Positions 35,231 through 46,160 of a stretch of 64,000 bases of DNA are shown in pieces. Position numbers and translations under genes: made by a program. Source of the DNA: Scleropages formosus (Eukaryota > Chordata > Actinopteri > Osteoglossiformes > Osteoglossidae); the NCBI RefSeq assembly GCF_900964775.1, contig NC_041807.1, forward strand, positions 38,411,513 through 38,475,512. The letters are read 5' to 3'. The notes below the pieces were generated by a model that searched no databases, was not told where the DNA came from, and saw only the letters and a list, made by a program, of their open reading frames with translations. Positions within the stretch are counted from its first letter, which is position 1; every line of letters begins with the position of its first letter.

Positions 35231-36162
35231 CACACACATACATGTCTCCTACTCCTAAACACTTGTGCCTCAGTTCTTTGCACGTAACATTTCACCTGCA
35301 AGCCTGACATGTTGAAACGGCAGTTTTAATGGGGAGGTGAAGATCCGCTCAACGCAAAATAAGGCAAAGTTTCCTGTTTCTGCTTCCTGTTGCACTTGCT
35401 ACTTATAAGCATCACCAGGAATTCAGAAACATTTCTCAAGTTGCCAAGTTACTGCGAATACCTCATATTTAAAAAAAAATTCAAAATTGTTTTTACTGGC
35501 TCAAAATATAACTGACAATAATCTATTTTCCTTTCTGTTTTAAATTTTCTGTGTGGGGCCTCATAGGACCTGCATTCAGCACTTAAAAATGTTGATATTA
35601 GTGCTAGAAATAGCACAGCTTTACTTGGTTTCAGGAAACTGTGACTTGTTACCAGGCTCCACGTCATCTCCTGCAGGCGCTGATCCAGTGATGCACTTGG
35701 TTCTGCGACTGGACTCTGTTACTGCTCTTCTTCTCTGGACCAACAGTGAGAATGAATGACTTCCTCTTAAGACTCCACAGATCCATAATCACTCAATTTT
35801 TCAAAACTGAAGAGAAGGAACGGATTCATTCACACATGGTTCAACACTGTTTATTTCTGATTCACTGAAGTCCTACGGTGTGTAAAGGAAAACTGCTGTA
35901 CAGTGATGCGGCTGAAATCGTAATTATTGACTATGAAAAAATGACAACAGGAAATTAATAACAGATGTCTGACAAATAAAAATCTTATTTTAAATTCAGA
36001 ATATTCAAGCTAAAATGACGGTGGTAGGAATTTCACTGTGTTTGGGGGGAAAGCTGGTCAAGTGAAGAAACACAGATTAATTCTGAGCAACCTGCTCCAC
36101 TTGTAGTTAAGTAAATCTCTTAAAAAATGACTAAAATTGAAATAATATTAAGTATAAACACA

Positions 36163-36345
36163 CTGTGCAATACCACTCTTCCCAAACAGGGTCACGGCAA
36201 ACTGGAGCCTAACCCAGCAACACAGGGTACAAGGTGTATGGGACACACCCCGGACAGGATGCCAGTCCGTCATAAGGCACCCCAAGCAGGACTTGATCTC
36301 CAAATCCGCTGGAGAGCAGAACCTAGCTAAACCTGCTGCGCCCTG
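36163..36345 (-). mobile_element. SINE family 1, divergent, private to unit F
   Basis: Old-looking reverse copy flanked by TATAAACACAC (36,153-36,163) and the similar CATAAGCACACA just after it. Unit G (about 42,820) has the empty site. Confidence 0.7.
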
Positions 36346-36786
36346 ACTGCATAAGCACACAGTTTAATTAATTTCTGTTGTTTTTCAGGTTACTATAATG
36401 TAAAGTCTCTGACTTGTACATCATTTTAGAGAAAAGCTTTTGCAATGTGATTAAACAGAAATCTCATGTGACTCTATAAGGTGAATAAGGTGTGTGGGCT
36501 GATAACACTACATAGAGTTCGTTGGAAGTCGCTTTAGAGAAAATCATCTGCTAAATAAATAAATGTAAAACATAAATGTACAGTATGTCAGTCATTCAAA
36601 GTTTTTAGCCCCTTTCAAGGTGTGTGTGGAACTTTCTATCATTAAATGCACTTTTTTTGCTTGGTGCAGGACTGTCCACACTCCAGTTCAGATTTAACAT
36701 CCCGAAGAGTCTGAATGTTCAACTTTTCGTTTCAGCACAGTATACAACTGTCGATTATGCTCTGTGTTTATCTCACATACAATTAA

Positions 36787-36994
36787 TTAACACACACACT
36801 GAATAAAACCACCTATCCCGAGCGGGGTCGCAGTGAACTGGAGCCTAACCTGGCAACACAGGGCACAAGACTGAAGGGGGAGGGATACACCCCAGACAGG
36901 ACGCCAGTCCACAACAAGGCAGCTCAGGCAGGACTCGAACCACAGGCCAACCACAGAGCAGGCCCAAACCAAGCCCACTGTGCCATCACGCCCT
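36787..36994 (-). mobile_element. SINE family 1, divergent
   Basis: Reverse copy ('ctatcccgagcggggtcgca' ... 'cccactgtgccatcacgccc') in the 3' flank of unit F. Short ATTAATT repeats occur on both sides. Confidence 0.75.
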
Positions 36995-37202
36995 TACATT
37001 AATTCATTTATGTTCATTTATGTTAAATATTCATTGATATTTATCCTCATACAGATACTTTTCTTCATAATGACAGAATTCAGTGAATCCAAAGGACATA
37101 ACAAATGGAGAAATCCCGGCACACACAGAACCATGAAAGTGCAGTAAATTTGTGATGTCTTTCTTGCTTTGGAGCACTTTAGTCTCCCTGAGCTTGGTGA
37201 GT

Positions 37203-37420
37203 GTTTGTCCTTCAGAGCAAGACCAAGCTGTGCGAGTGCAGTCGATGAGCTCCATCAGCATTGCTGTGCGGCCAACTGCAGTTTGAAGGACACCCATGGT
37301 TCAACACTGCAGTACTACAGTAGCCTCATAGGATACCTCTGTTCACACACACCTCAGTGCGGTGAAGGACAGTATAATGACTCAGTCCTGCCAAGGGCTC
37401 CAGTTGGTTACATATAGTGG
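37203..37420 (+). other. Unidentified conserved block 3' of unit F with an open frame of about 70 codons
   Basis: A plus-strand frame follows a good acceptor-like 'gtgtttgtccttcag'. It reads RPSCASAVDELHQHCCAANC, then SLKDTHGSTLQYYSSLIGYL and CSHTPQCGEGQYNDS. The same frame is kept without gaps 3' of unit G (43,640-43,861), with only a few substitutions. Units C-E lack it. The cysteines and the YGSxLxxYxxLIG core faintly resemble a GDNF-receptor-alpha domain. That is only a resemblance. The opposite strand also stays open for much of the block. Confidence 0.3.
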
Positions 37421-37533
37421 TGGCTTTTAGCAGAGGCCACTCATCAGTCGTCCATCTGTTTCTTGGGGTCTCTGCCCTTCACATGGACAAACTAAGATGT
37501 CTTGAACAGGTAGCAAATGTGAAGAGTCCAGCT

Positions 37534-39902
37534 TTATGCAAACCCTTGTTGGCAAGATGATGTTCTACACGAGTCTGAATAGAACTGGAAAGACAAACAT
37601 TAACAGAACATCATTGCACTGAAACACAAATAGTGATTATCAATATTAACATAGCTTTAAAAAAAAAAAACTCCAATTATTTTAATTAAATTACAAAAAT
37701 ACTCACCATTCGGAGGAGATGCTGTTTTTTGATACTTGCATTTATATATTTCACGAATAATAACAACAAGATAACAAACTAAAGCTATGATCGCGACAAT
37801 AACAGGAATCTGACTGCGTTCTCCACACTCAGCATCAGACACACTGTCTCCTGCTTTGACTGTGGGAAGTCTGTTTGCCTTACAGCTGTGAAAATGAATG
37901 GAACAAAATTACTTTTTACACAAATAAAATCTTCAAAGATTTACATTTCCATGAATGGACCAGGGCAATGACAGGCTTACTTTGTGTGTGGTGTACAGAA
38001 TGTAGAAGATCCATCTGAGAAAGAGTTTTCAGGGCAGTTCTCACACACAGTGTCATTGGAGTGTGTTCCTATCACAGTAAAAAAAAGACAATATTTTTCC
38101 AAACCTGAAAATGGAAATTACATTATTAATTTGCAAGGTAACTTATACTGATGGATTTAAAGTAAAACACATGAACACATCAGACCAGGGTGTTTGATGA
38201 AGTGTCCAGGTTTGCAGGTTGTGTGTTTCTGTGCTGCTCTACATCCTCCCTCATAAGGATCAGTACAATAGTTCCCTTCCAGGGCTCCACACACTGCATC
38301 TGAAGAGGGTTTACACTCCTTCACTGTCTTTAAACCAGAATCTGCAAAAGAAACAAAAAAAAATCACATTCATTCAATTTACTGAAGAAACTCAATACAC
38401 TTTTTATATTAAAAATGTTCCATAAAATCTTCACTTCTCCTTGAAACAGAAAACGTATTCTTGCCTTCATTACAAGCCGTACAGGGATTGCAGATATGAC
38501 GCCCATGTGGTTTGTCAGTGAAAGTAGAGTTGGGACACTGAACACACACTATGATATCTGTTCTTGTACAGTGTGTGTAAACAAAAGAGCCTAAAAAAAT
38601 ACATAATGGGTAAATTTTCAGTTCAATTTCCAGTTTATGATAATACTGTCTTAATGAAGAAAGGATCAGTGATGTAATAGTATCGATGCAAAAATGCAAA
38701 ATAGTAAACCATGACTAACCAGGTGTACACATAGTGCAACACGTTCCATTTTTTTCATACTGATACAGACCACAGGCAGAACAGGGACTGTATTCAACAA
38801 TCAGAAGGAAAACCACACAGATCTGAAAAGAGAATAAATGTAGCTATCAGTTTAAACATAAATAACAATTGCAGGTATGAAATGTTTAACTATTGAAATA
38901 AAACCAACTAAAAACAATATGTATTAAAAGCATCGGCATAAAATGGACAAATATTAGTTATATAGTATTTTATATTAATTAATAATACAGTTATAATACC
39001 CTTTTCTATAGGCTACTGGTAGCACAGTGGTTGAAGCTGATGTCTTTGAACCCAAAAGTTATAAGTTTGAATCCTACTGCTAACAAGGCATATGCCTATA
39101 ATTGTTCAGTTAGAAATCACCCAGATGTATCAATGGGTAAATAACTGTAGGTACTATAACATTGTTAGTTGCTTTAGAGATAAGTGCCAGCTAAATGAAT
39201 AAATGTAAATTTAATGTTGAGTTAAGAAACAGTTTTTACTGAGGGTATATAACTAAATACTCCTGGTTTCACACAGCAACATTCTACTTCTTTCAGTCAC
39301 TTTTTATGTCACTTGGTGGCAGTTTCTTCATGTATGTTTTTTCACTTTTGTTTCATTTTTGTTCAGTATTCGCTGATATGTTTCCTGCTATTTATATGAA
39401 GAAAAATAAGAAAATTGTTTTTCTGCTTTAAATCACGCATACAACCGAAATCTAACAAATAAGAAGTAATTTCAGAATTATTAACTTAAGTTAAAATAGA
39501 ATTACATTTGGTTAAATAAACTGCACTCCCACATTGAATCCTTTCATTTTACACCACACATGGTCCATATCATGGGGCTTCAACTGCACTAGCTGGAGGG
39601 CGTGTGTCCTTTTTGTTGAAGTGATACTAAACAATCAGGTTCTCAGTGAAAGCAGATTTCAACCTGCTCAAATCTGCTAATGGCATTTTTATATTAACAT
39701 ACCTGCTGCTTATTTGTTACAGAAAGTACCCAAAGAGGTTAAATATTTGTAAAATTTATAAAAAACAAGTGTTCATTTGCTATTACACTACACAGTACTA
39801 TAAAACAGAGTAAAAACTTAGTAAAGTACACAGCTTTTGCCAGAACAGTGAAAAGAGGTGTAAATAAGACACATAAGAAACAACCTTAAGCAGGTAGAAC
39901 AT
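37534..39902 (-). CDS. tnfrsf14-like: Unit F: complete TNFRSF14-like receptor with short tail, 236 aa
   Basis: Seven coding exons join in frame: 39902-39885, 38822-38720, 38590-38465, 38341-38186, 38068-37981, 37885-37707, 37574-37534 (711 nt). Product: MFYLLK-ICVVFLLIVEYSPC signal, CRD1 (CGLYQYEKNGTCCTMCTPG), CRD2 (SFVYTHCTRTDIIVCVQC...), CRD3 (SGLKTVKECKPSSDAVCG...), CRD4 (HSNDTVCENCPENS), a transmembrane helix (IPVIVAIIALVCYLVVII) and a tail of about 25 residues ending SCRTSSCQQGFA. The tail has no TRAF or death-domain motif, so it may work as a decoy or regulator, unlike unit B. The CRD2 exon ends GAAG|GCAAGAA, a GC donor, where unit G has GT. An interferon-type motif lies upstream. All exon lengths match units B and G (103, 126, 156, 88 nt). 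Confidence 0.78.
39010..39215 (+). mobile_element. SINE family 2 in the first intron of unit F
   Basis: Complete copy ('ctactggtagcacagtggtt' ... 'gctttagagataagtgccag' ... 'aaatgaataaatgtaa'), the best-preserved of the copies shared by C-G. Confidence 0.75.
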
Positions 39903-40183
39903 GGTGAGTGAACTTCTGATGAGCACCTGTTAACAAGAGAGGAACTTAAATTCAACTTTATTTACTTCCAACATATGAACAAAAAGGAGAACAGAAATCA
40001 TAGCATAGCTCATACTCACTCTATGTGTCCCTTCTAAGGCAATGTTCCATTCTTCAATAAAGTAAAACTCACAAGTGTGGTAAACAGTAACTCTGAAAAC
40101 CCACAAGTCACAAAACTTCGAATATGTTAAAACGGATATTGCAGCGTAATGCTGAAGTTTTTTCCATTGTACCGATTCAAACC

Positions 40184-40193
40184 GAAAGTGAAA
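40184..40193 (-). promoter_or_regulatory. Unit F ISRE-like motif
   Basis: GAAAGTGAAA in the context AACCGAAAGTGAAAGAGC. It lies upstream of the non-coding first exon (donor GTGAGTATGAG near 40,015-40,025). Confidence 0.5.
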
Positions 40194-40911
40194 GAGCTTA
40201 TGCAAAGCCCCCCCAAAAAAACAAACTGTTCTGCCAGCACTGCCACTGTTTTTCTCACTATATTCATGTACTACATTCATATACTAACAAATTTAAACAC
40301 ATGGTAGCCTTAAAAAAGTGAAAGCAGTCCAAACTAAGTATCCTTTGACAATATTGTTGCCATAGTAAATATTCTGATAAGAAGGGGGCGGGCAGTGGGG
40401 AGCCATCTATCATAACAAACCCCGCCCCTTGACATGGGTGCTTCTCCTACACCAGCTCATGATACAAAGATAGGTGTTGAGAGAGGGAGCATGCATGTCT
40501 GCTACCCTCGAAAGCTCGTACCTTAGTTCTTCGCACGTTACATTTCACCTGCAGACCTGACATGTTGAAACAGCATTTTTACTGGGGTGGTGAAAATCTG
40601 GTCAGTGTAAAACAAGGCAAAGTTACCTCTGTTTCTGGTTCCTGCTGCACTTGCTATCTTATAAGCATCAGTAGGAATTCAAAATCATCTCTCAAGTTGT
40701 CAAGCTACTGCAAATGTCTCTCATTTTAAAAAAAAATTCAAAATTTTTTTCACAGGCTCAAAATATCACTGACAACAATCTGTTTTCCTTTCCGTTTTAA
40801 ATTTTCTGTGTGTGGCCTCATAGGAACTGAATTCAGCGCTTAACAGTTTTGGCACTAGTGCTAGAAATAGCACAGCTTCACTTGGTTCCAGTAAACTTTG
40901 TGAAGTGTTAC

Positions 40912-42063
40912 TGTAGTGGGCTCAAATTTGGATGTATGTGTGACGACCTCCACTCTCCCCGAGCGAGAACACCTGAGGCTAAAAGGCACTGAACCGCTAC
41001 CCTCTAATTGCGGAATCTCACTCACCCTGAGACAGCTGCCCCTCTGTGCTCTCAAGTCTCTCCTTCTTACTCCCTGCTCCCAAATCCTGCTCCTCGTTGC
41101 CTTCTTGATATGACTGCCTGTCAAGCCCTAGTCTTTGGACCTTTGCCTTAGCCCTATTCGCCCATCACCTAAGCATCCTCTTGTTACTGACTATGAAAAC
41201 CAGTCTAGCCCTCCGAAGTTCAATGAAAAATCCCGCACTTGGGTCCAACCTCCCCTGTGTCATCTTTTTGCCTTTGACAGAAGATTCCGCCTTACAAAGA
41301 TCGATTCACCAGAGATCGAACACCTGTGACATGCCATCTTTGCCCAGGAAGCACTTCTGGGCATCAGTGAGCAGACCCTGCAACATGCTTACCGAGTCCA
41401 TGCGGGAAGTCTTGAGCCTACTTCGGCATGAGAGAGACACGGAGTCCAGAGAAGCGTCTACCGCTGAACCTGCACCGACATCTGCATCATCAGAAAGCAC
41501 CGCCACTGGTCCTGCGACAGATCCTCAACTCGCCATGCCCACGCAATATGATGGCGACCCATAGAAATGCCAGGGCTTCGTGCTGCAGCGCAAGCATGTT
41601 TTCTCCGGTCTGCATGTTTACCTCACCGATTCCTGCTGCATCACGTATCTGATGCTGCTGTTCACTGGCCCTGCTCTGGACTGGCCACAGCGGAGGAACT
41701 GGTGGCCCTCTATCCGAGAGGACGTGCAAGAGTTTGTGGAGGAGCGTGAGGTATGTGCGCAGTCCAAGACCCCTAACCAAAAGCCGCAACATGAAGTAAA
41801 TGTTGGCACACAGGAAGTTGATGACTGTGGGAAAATAAGTGAACTCTCATTACATGTGAAATAACTAAAAGTGTAGCATAATGCATGAAAATTGAATTGG
41901 TTATTATTTTGTTTTATTTACATGGTTTATATTGAAACTGTAAAAAGGAAAAAGCAACAAAAGGGAGTGCCAGAACCATTTGCACAGTAATTTGTGTCTG
42001 GTTTCCTTATCGCGTTACAGTTCACTCCAACTCAGGCACCCCTTGTCTGAGAGAGGGGTAACA
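40912..42063 (+). mobile_element. Reduced fossil Ty3/gypsy-type element 3' of unit G
   Basis: A 1.15-kb insert in the conserved 3' block, between TTAC at 40,908-40,911 and 42,064-42,067, with TGT...ACA ends. Only gag-like (about 41,335-41,690, PTQYDGDP) and integrase-zinc-like (about 41,730-41,800, VCAQSKTPNQKP) segments are recognisable. It is broken and far shorter than a full element. 41,820-42,050 is unassigned. Probably older than, and related to, the element at 26,951. Confidence 0.55.
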
Positions 42064-42309
42064 TTACCAGGCTGTACCTTATTTCCTACAGACATTGATC
42101 CAGTGATGCACTTGGTAGTGTGACTGGACTCTATCACAGCTCTTCTGTTGGACCATCAGTGATAACAACTGGCCTCCTCTTAAGACTCCACAAATCCGTC
42201 ATCACTCAGCTTTTCAAAATTGAACACAAGGAACACATTCATCCACACGTGACTCAGAATCGTTTAATTCGGATTTGTTTCGACAGCATATAAATAGATA
42301 CTACTGCAC

Positions 42310-42670
42310 ACTGATCTGTTTGAATCATATTGTGGTGCACAATGCCATAGGTTTGGATGGGGTGAGGAAGGACGCAGAGGCAGCGTTCCTTACGAACGAT
42401 TTATTTGAACACCGGTAGCAGGGAAATAATGCTCTTGGTTCGAGGATCCCGTTTCCTCCAGGACCTGCAGCTACAGCCAGCCTTCCTAGCCTGCTTAGCA
42501 CCCCCAGGCTCTCTCCGAGCACACTCATAGAGTGAAAATAATGGGGTGGCTGTGCCTCCAATGGTTGCACACCCACATTTCACATTATTCCCCACAGTGC
42601 AACTATTTACACAAAACATGTTCCCACCTAAACACCAGTAATGCGGGTCGTTACAAAATATTAATTTACA
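42310..42670. other. Unassigned GC-richer insert in the 3' flank of unit G
   Basis: Absent from the matching place in units C-F, which run directly from 'aatcgtaattattgac' into 'aaaaacacataactgac'. It reads 'tggtgcacaatgccataggt', 'gaaggacgcagaggcagcgt', 'aatgcgggtcgttacaaaat'. Likely a mobile-element piece. I cannot name the family. Confidence 0.35.
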
Positions 42671-43072
42671 TGACACTAGTTAATGAATAAAACATAACTG
42701 ACAAATTAAATCTTATTTTAAATTCACAATATTTATGTCATAATGACCGTGGTAGGTATTTCACTGTGTTTAGGCAGAATGTGTTATAAAAAACAACTAA
42801 AACTGAACTAATATTAGGTATAAACACACATTTCAATTTATTTCTAGTCTATTGTAAGTCGAAAGTCTCTGAGTTGTACGTCACTTTAGAGAAAAGCATC
42901 TGCTGAAGGAATAAATGCAAATGTAACGTGAATGTAGATCAGTCGTTCAAAACAATTGGCCCCTAGTCGGGGTGTGTGTGGAACTTTCTATCAGTTAGCG
43001 CACTGATTTAGATTAAACATCCCTAAGAGTCTGAATGTTGAACTGTCAGTTATGCTATATGTTTATCTCAGA

Positions 43073-43107
43073 TTCATTCATTCATTCATTCATTCATTCA
43101 TTCATCC
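43073..43107. repeat. (ATTC)n microsatellite
   Basis: About eight ATTC units in the 3' flank of unit G. Confidence 0.9.
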
Positions 43108-43639
43108 ATCACATACACACTTCTTCAAAAGTTCAAGGAATCCAAAGGGCATAACAGATAAAGAGATCCAAATACACACACAACCACGAAAAGTGCAGTA
43201 CATTTCTAATGTTTTACTTGCTTTGGAGCACTTCAGTTGCCGTGAGCTTGCTTTTACCAGATGTTAAAACAATGAGATCCTGTCACCAGTTGCCAAGACA
43301 TCTTTCAACTCACTCTGCCTTTGTTTCATTAGTCTGAGGAAGTTAGTGTCCAATAGGGATGAAAACTAATCCTTGGTACCATTGTGTCCCATCTAACATC
43401 AAATCTATTATTGACCATGAGCATTAAAATAATTTACACAAAATGTACATATATTCATTTAGTAGATGCTATAGTCCCATTCAGGGTGTAACCCTGTCAG
43501 CCTTACATCCAGTGCTTCCAGGATAGGTTCCAGGCTCCTGTGATCCTGATTAGGACAAGTGGTGATCAAAAGTGCACAAAAGTGTGATTTCAGTAGACCT
43601 GTTCTGACTGCTGAGTTACAGTAGTCCTCTTGTCCAGGT

Positions 43640-43861
43640 TGGTGAGTGTTTGTCCTTCAGAGCAAGACCAAGCTGTGCGAGTGCAGTCGATGAGCTCCAT
43701 CAACATTGCTGTGCGGCCAACTGCAGTTTGAAGGACACCTATGGTTCAACACTGCAGTACTACAGTAGCCTCATAGGCTACCTCTGTTCACACACACCTC
43801 AGTGCGGTGAAGGACAGTATAGTGATTCAGTCCTGCAGAGGGCTCCAGTTGGTTACATATA
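43640..43861 (+). other. Unidentified conserved block 3' of unit G (pair of the block at 37,203)
   Basis: Carries the same open frame as in unit F (CASAVDELHQHCCAANCSLK ... YGSTLQYYSSLIGYLC). About 380 bp of other sequence (43,255-43,636, including a piece of common fish repeat at 43,478-43,563) separates it from the upstream homology that is contiguous in F. Confidence 0.3.
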
Positions 43862-43979
43862 GTGGTGGCTTTTAGCAGAGGCCACTCATCAGTCGTCCAT
43901 CTGTTTCTTGGGGTCTCTGCCCGTTCACATGGACAAACTAAGATGTCTTGAACAGGTAGCAAATGTGAAGAGTCCAGCT

Positions 43980-45249
43980 TTATGCAAACCCTTGTTGGCA
44001 AGATGATGCTCTACACGAGTCTGAATAGAACTGGAAAGACAAACATTAACAGAACATCATTGCACTGAAACACAAAGAGTTATTATTAACATTAACAAAG
44101 CTTTTTGGAAAAAACTCCAATTATTTTAATTAAATTACAAAAATACTCACCATTCAGAGGAGGTTCTATTTTTATTTTTTTATACTTGAATTTCAATACT
44201 TCACCAACAATAACAACAAGAACAGAAACTAAAGCTATGATCACGACAATAAGAGGAATCCGACTGCGTTCTCCACACTCAGCATCAGACACACTGTCTC
44301 CTGCTTTGACTGTAGAAAGTCTCTTTGCCTTACAGCTGTGAAAATGAATGGAACAAAATTATTTTTTACACAAATAAAATCTTCAAAGATTTACATTTTC
44401 ATGAATTGACCAGGGCAATGACAGGCTTACTTTGTGTGTGGTATACAGAAGGTAGAAGTTCCATCTGAGAAAGAGTTTCCAGGGCAGTTCTCACACACAG
44501 TGTCATTGGAGTGTGTTCCTATCACAGTAAAACAAAGACAATATTTTATAAAACCCTCAAATGGAGATTACATTGCAAATTTAGAAGGTTACAGAGGGGT
44601 TTAAAACAAAACATGAACACATCAGACCAGGGTGTTTGATGAAGTGTCCAGGTTTGCAGGTTGTGTGTTTCTTTGCTGCTCTACATCCTCCCTCATAAGG
44701 ATCAATACAATAGTTCCCTTCCAGGACTCCACACACTGCGTCTGAAGAGGGTTTACACTCCTTCACTGTCTTTAAACCAGAATCTGCAAAAGAAACAAAA
44801 AAAAAAAATCACATTCATTCATTTTACTGAAGAACACACTTTTTATATTAAAAATGTTCCATAAAATCTTCACTCCTCTTTGAAAGAGAAAGCGTATTCT
44901 CACCGTCATTACAAGCCGTACAGGGATTGCAGATACGACGCCCATGCGGTTTGTCAGTGAAAGTAGAGTTGGGACACTGAACACACACTGTGATATCTGT
45001 TCTTGTACAGTGTGTGTAAACAAAATAGCCTAAAAATACATAAATGGTAAATTTACCAGTTTCAGATAACACTGTTCCAAAAGGAAAAAGGTCACTGATC
45101 TAATAATTTTAATGTGTAAACTGTAAGATAATAAAACACAACTAACCAGGTGTACACATAGTGCAACACGTTCCATCTATTTCATACTGAGCCCAACCAC
45201 AGGCAGAACAGGGATTGTTTTCAACAATCAGAAGGAAAACCACACAGAT
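43980..45249 (-). CDS. tnfrsf14-like: Unit G: TNFRSF14-like receptor, start exon not found
   Basis: Six exons in frame: 45249-45147, 45029-44904, 44783-44628, 44518-44431, 44335-44151, 44020-43980 (699 nt). They encode the rest of the signal peptide (ICVVFLLIVENNPC), four CRDs (CGWAQYEIDGTCCTMCTPG; VYTHCTRTDITVCVQC; KTVKECKPSSDAVCGVLEGN; THSNDTVCENCPGNS), a transmembrane helix (IPLIVVIIALVSVLVVIVGEV) and a short tail ending SCRASSCQQGFA. There are no stops, and donors and acceptors are intact. Homology to F upstream stops near 46,310, before the position where the MFYLLK exon and promoter should be. Either the gene is silent or it uses a distant or borrowed promoter. SINEs at 45,342 and 45,648 lie in its first intron. 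Confidence 0.65.
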
Positions 45250-45341
45250 CTGAAAAGAGAATAAATGTAACTGTCAGTTTAAACATAAATAACAATTGCA
45301 GGTATGAAATGTTTAGCATTTAAAATGAAACCAGCTAAAAA

Positions 45342-45549
45342 CACACACATTCTCTGAAACTGCTTGTCCCATATGGGGTCGCGGGGAGCCGGAGCCTAAC
45401 CTGGCAACACAGGGCATAAGGCTGGGGGGGAGGGGACACACCCAGGACGGGATGCCAGTCCGTCACAAGGCACCCCAAGCGGGACTCAAACCGCAGACCC
45501 ACCGGAGAGCAGGACCCGGTCAAACCCGCTGTGCCACCACATCCCCCTA
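45342..45549 (-). mobile_element. SINE family 1, private to unit G
   Basis: Flanked by CAGCTAAAAA at 45,332-45,341 and 45,550-45,559. Unit F shows the empty site 'aaccaactaaaaacaatatg' near 38,905. Confidence 0.9.
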
Positions 45550-45647
45550 CAGCTAAAAATAATATGCATTAAAAGCATCTGCATACAATGATCTAATATT
45601 AGTTATATAGTATTTTATACTAATTAATAATACAATATTTATACCAC

Positions 45648-45871
45648 AAGGGGGTGCCGTGGCGCAGTGGGTTGGACCACAGTCCTCCTCTCCAGTGGGT
45701 CTGGGGTTCGAGTCCCGCTTGGGGTGCCTTGCGACGGACTGGCGTCCCGTCCTGGGTGTGTCCCCTCCCCCTCTGGCCTTACGCCCTGTGTTGCCGGGTA
45801 GGCTCCGGTTCCCCGCGACCCCATGTAGGACAAGCGGTTCTGAAAATGTGTGTGTGTGTGTGTGTGTGTGT
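45648..45871 (+). mobile_element. SINE family 1, young, private to unit G
   Basis: Very close to the family consensus, with an exact ATTTATACCAC duplication (45,637-45,647 and 45,872-45,882) and 28 bp of TG tail. Absent in unit F. Confidence 0.92.
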
Positions 45872-45887
45872 ATTTATACCACTTTCT

Positions 45888-46160
45888 CTAGGCAGATGGT
45901 AGCATAGTGTTGAAGCTGCTGTCTTTGGATCCCAAGTTTGGATCCCACTGTCAGCAAGGCATGTACCGTAAATGACTGAATAAAATTACCAAGATGATGA
46001 AGATTGAAGATGTTAATGATGTCACCTCGACTGGTGATGAAACGTTTGCAACCTAAATGCCAAGCTCGGCGAACACCTCATTACCAAGATGTAAATGGGT
46101 AAATAATCATAGATGATCTAGCACTGTAAGTCACTTGGATGTCAGATAAATATAAATTTA
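45888..46160 (+). mobile_element. SINE family 2 in the first intron of unit G, with an internal insert
   Basis: Head 'ggcagatggtagcatagtgt' and tail 'gtaagtcacttggatgtcag'. Between them lies an extra 'gatgaagattgaagatgtta' ... 'gcgaacacctcattaccaag' stretch, flanked by a repeated 'attaccaagatg' (45,987 and 46,080). The stretch 46,310-47,220 after it has no gene I recognise. Open frames there lack conserved motifs. Confidence 0.6.

Noticed and set aside
43073-43107. Regular short repeats as a possible CRISPR array
   Set aside because: Simple tetranucleotide microsatellite in a vertebrate genome, with no spacers.
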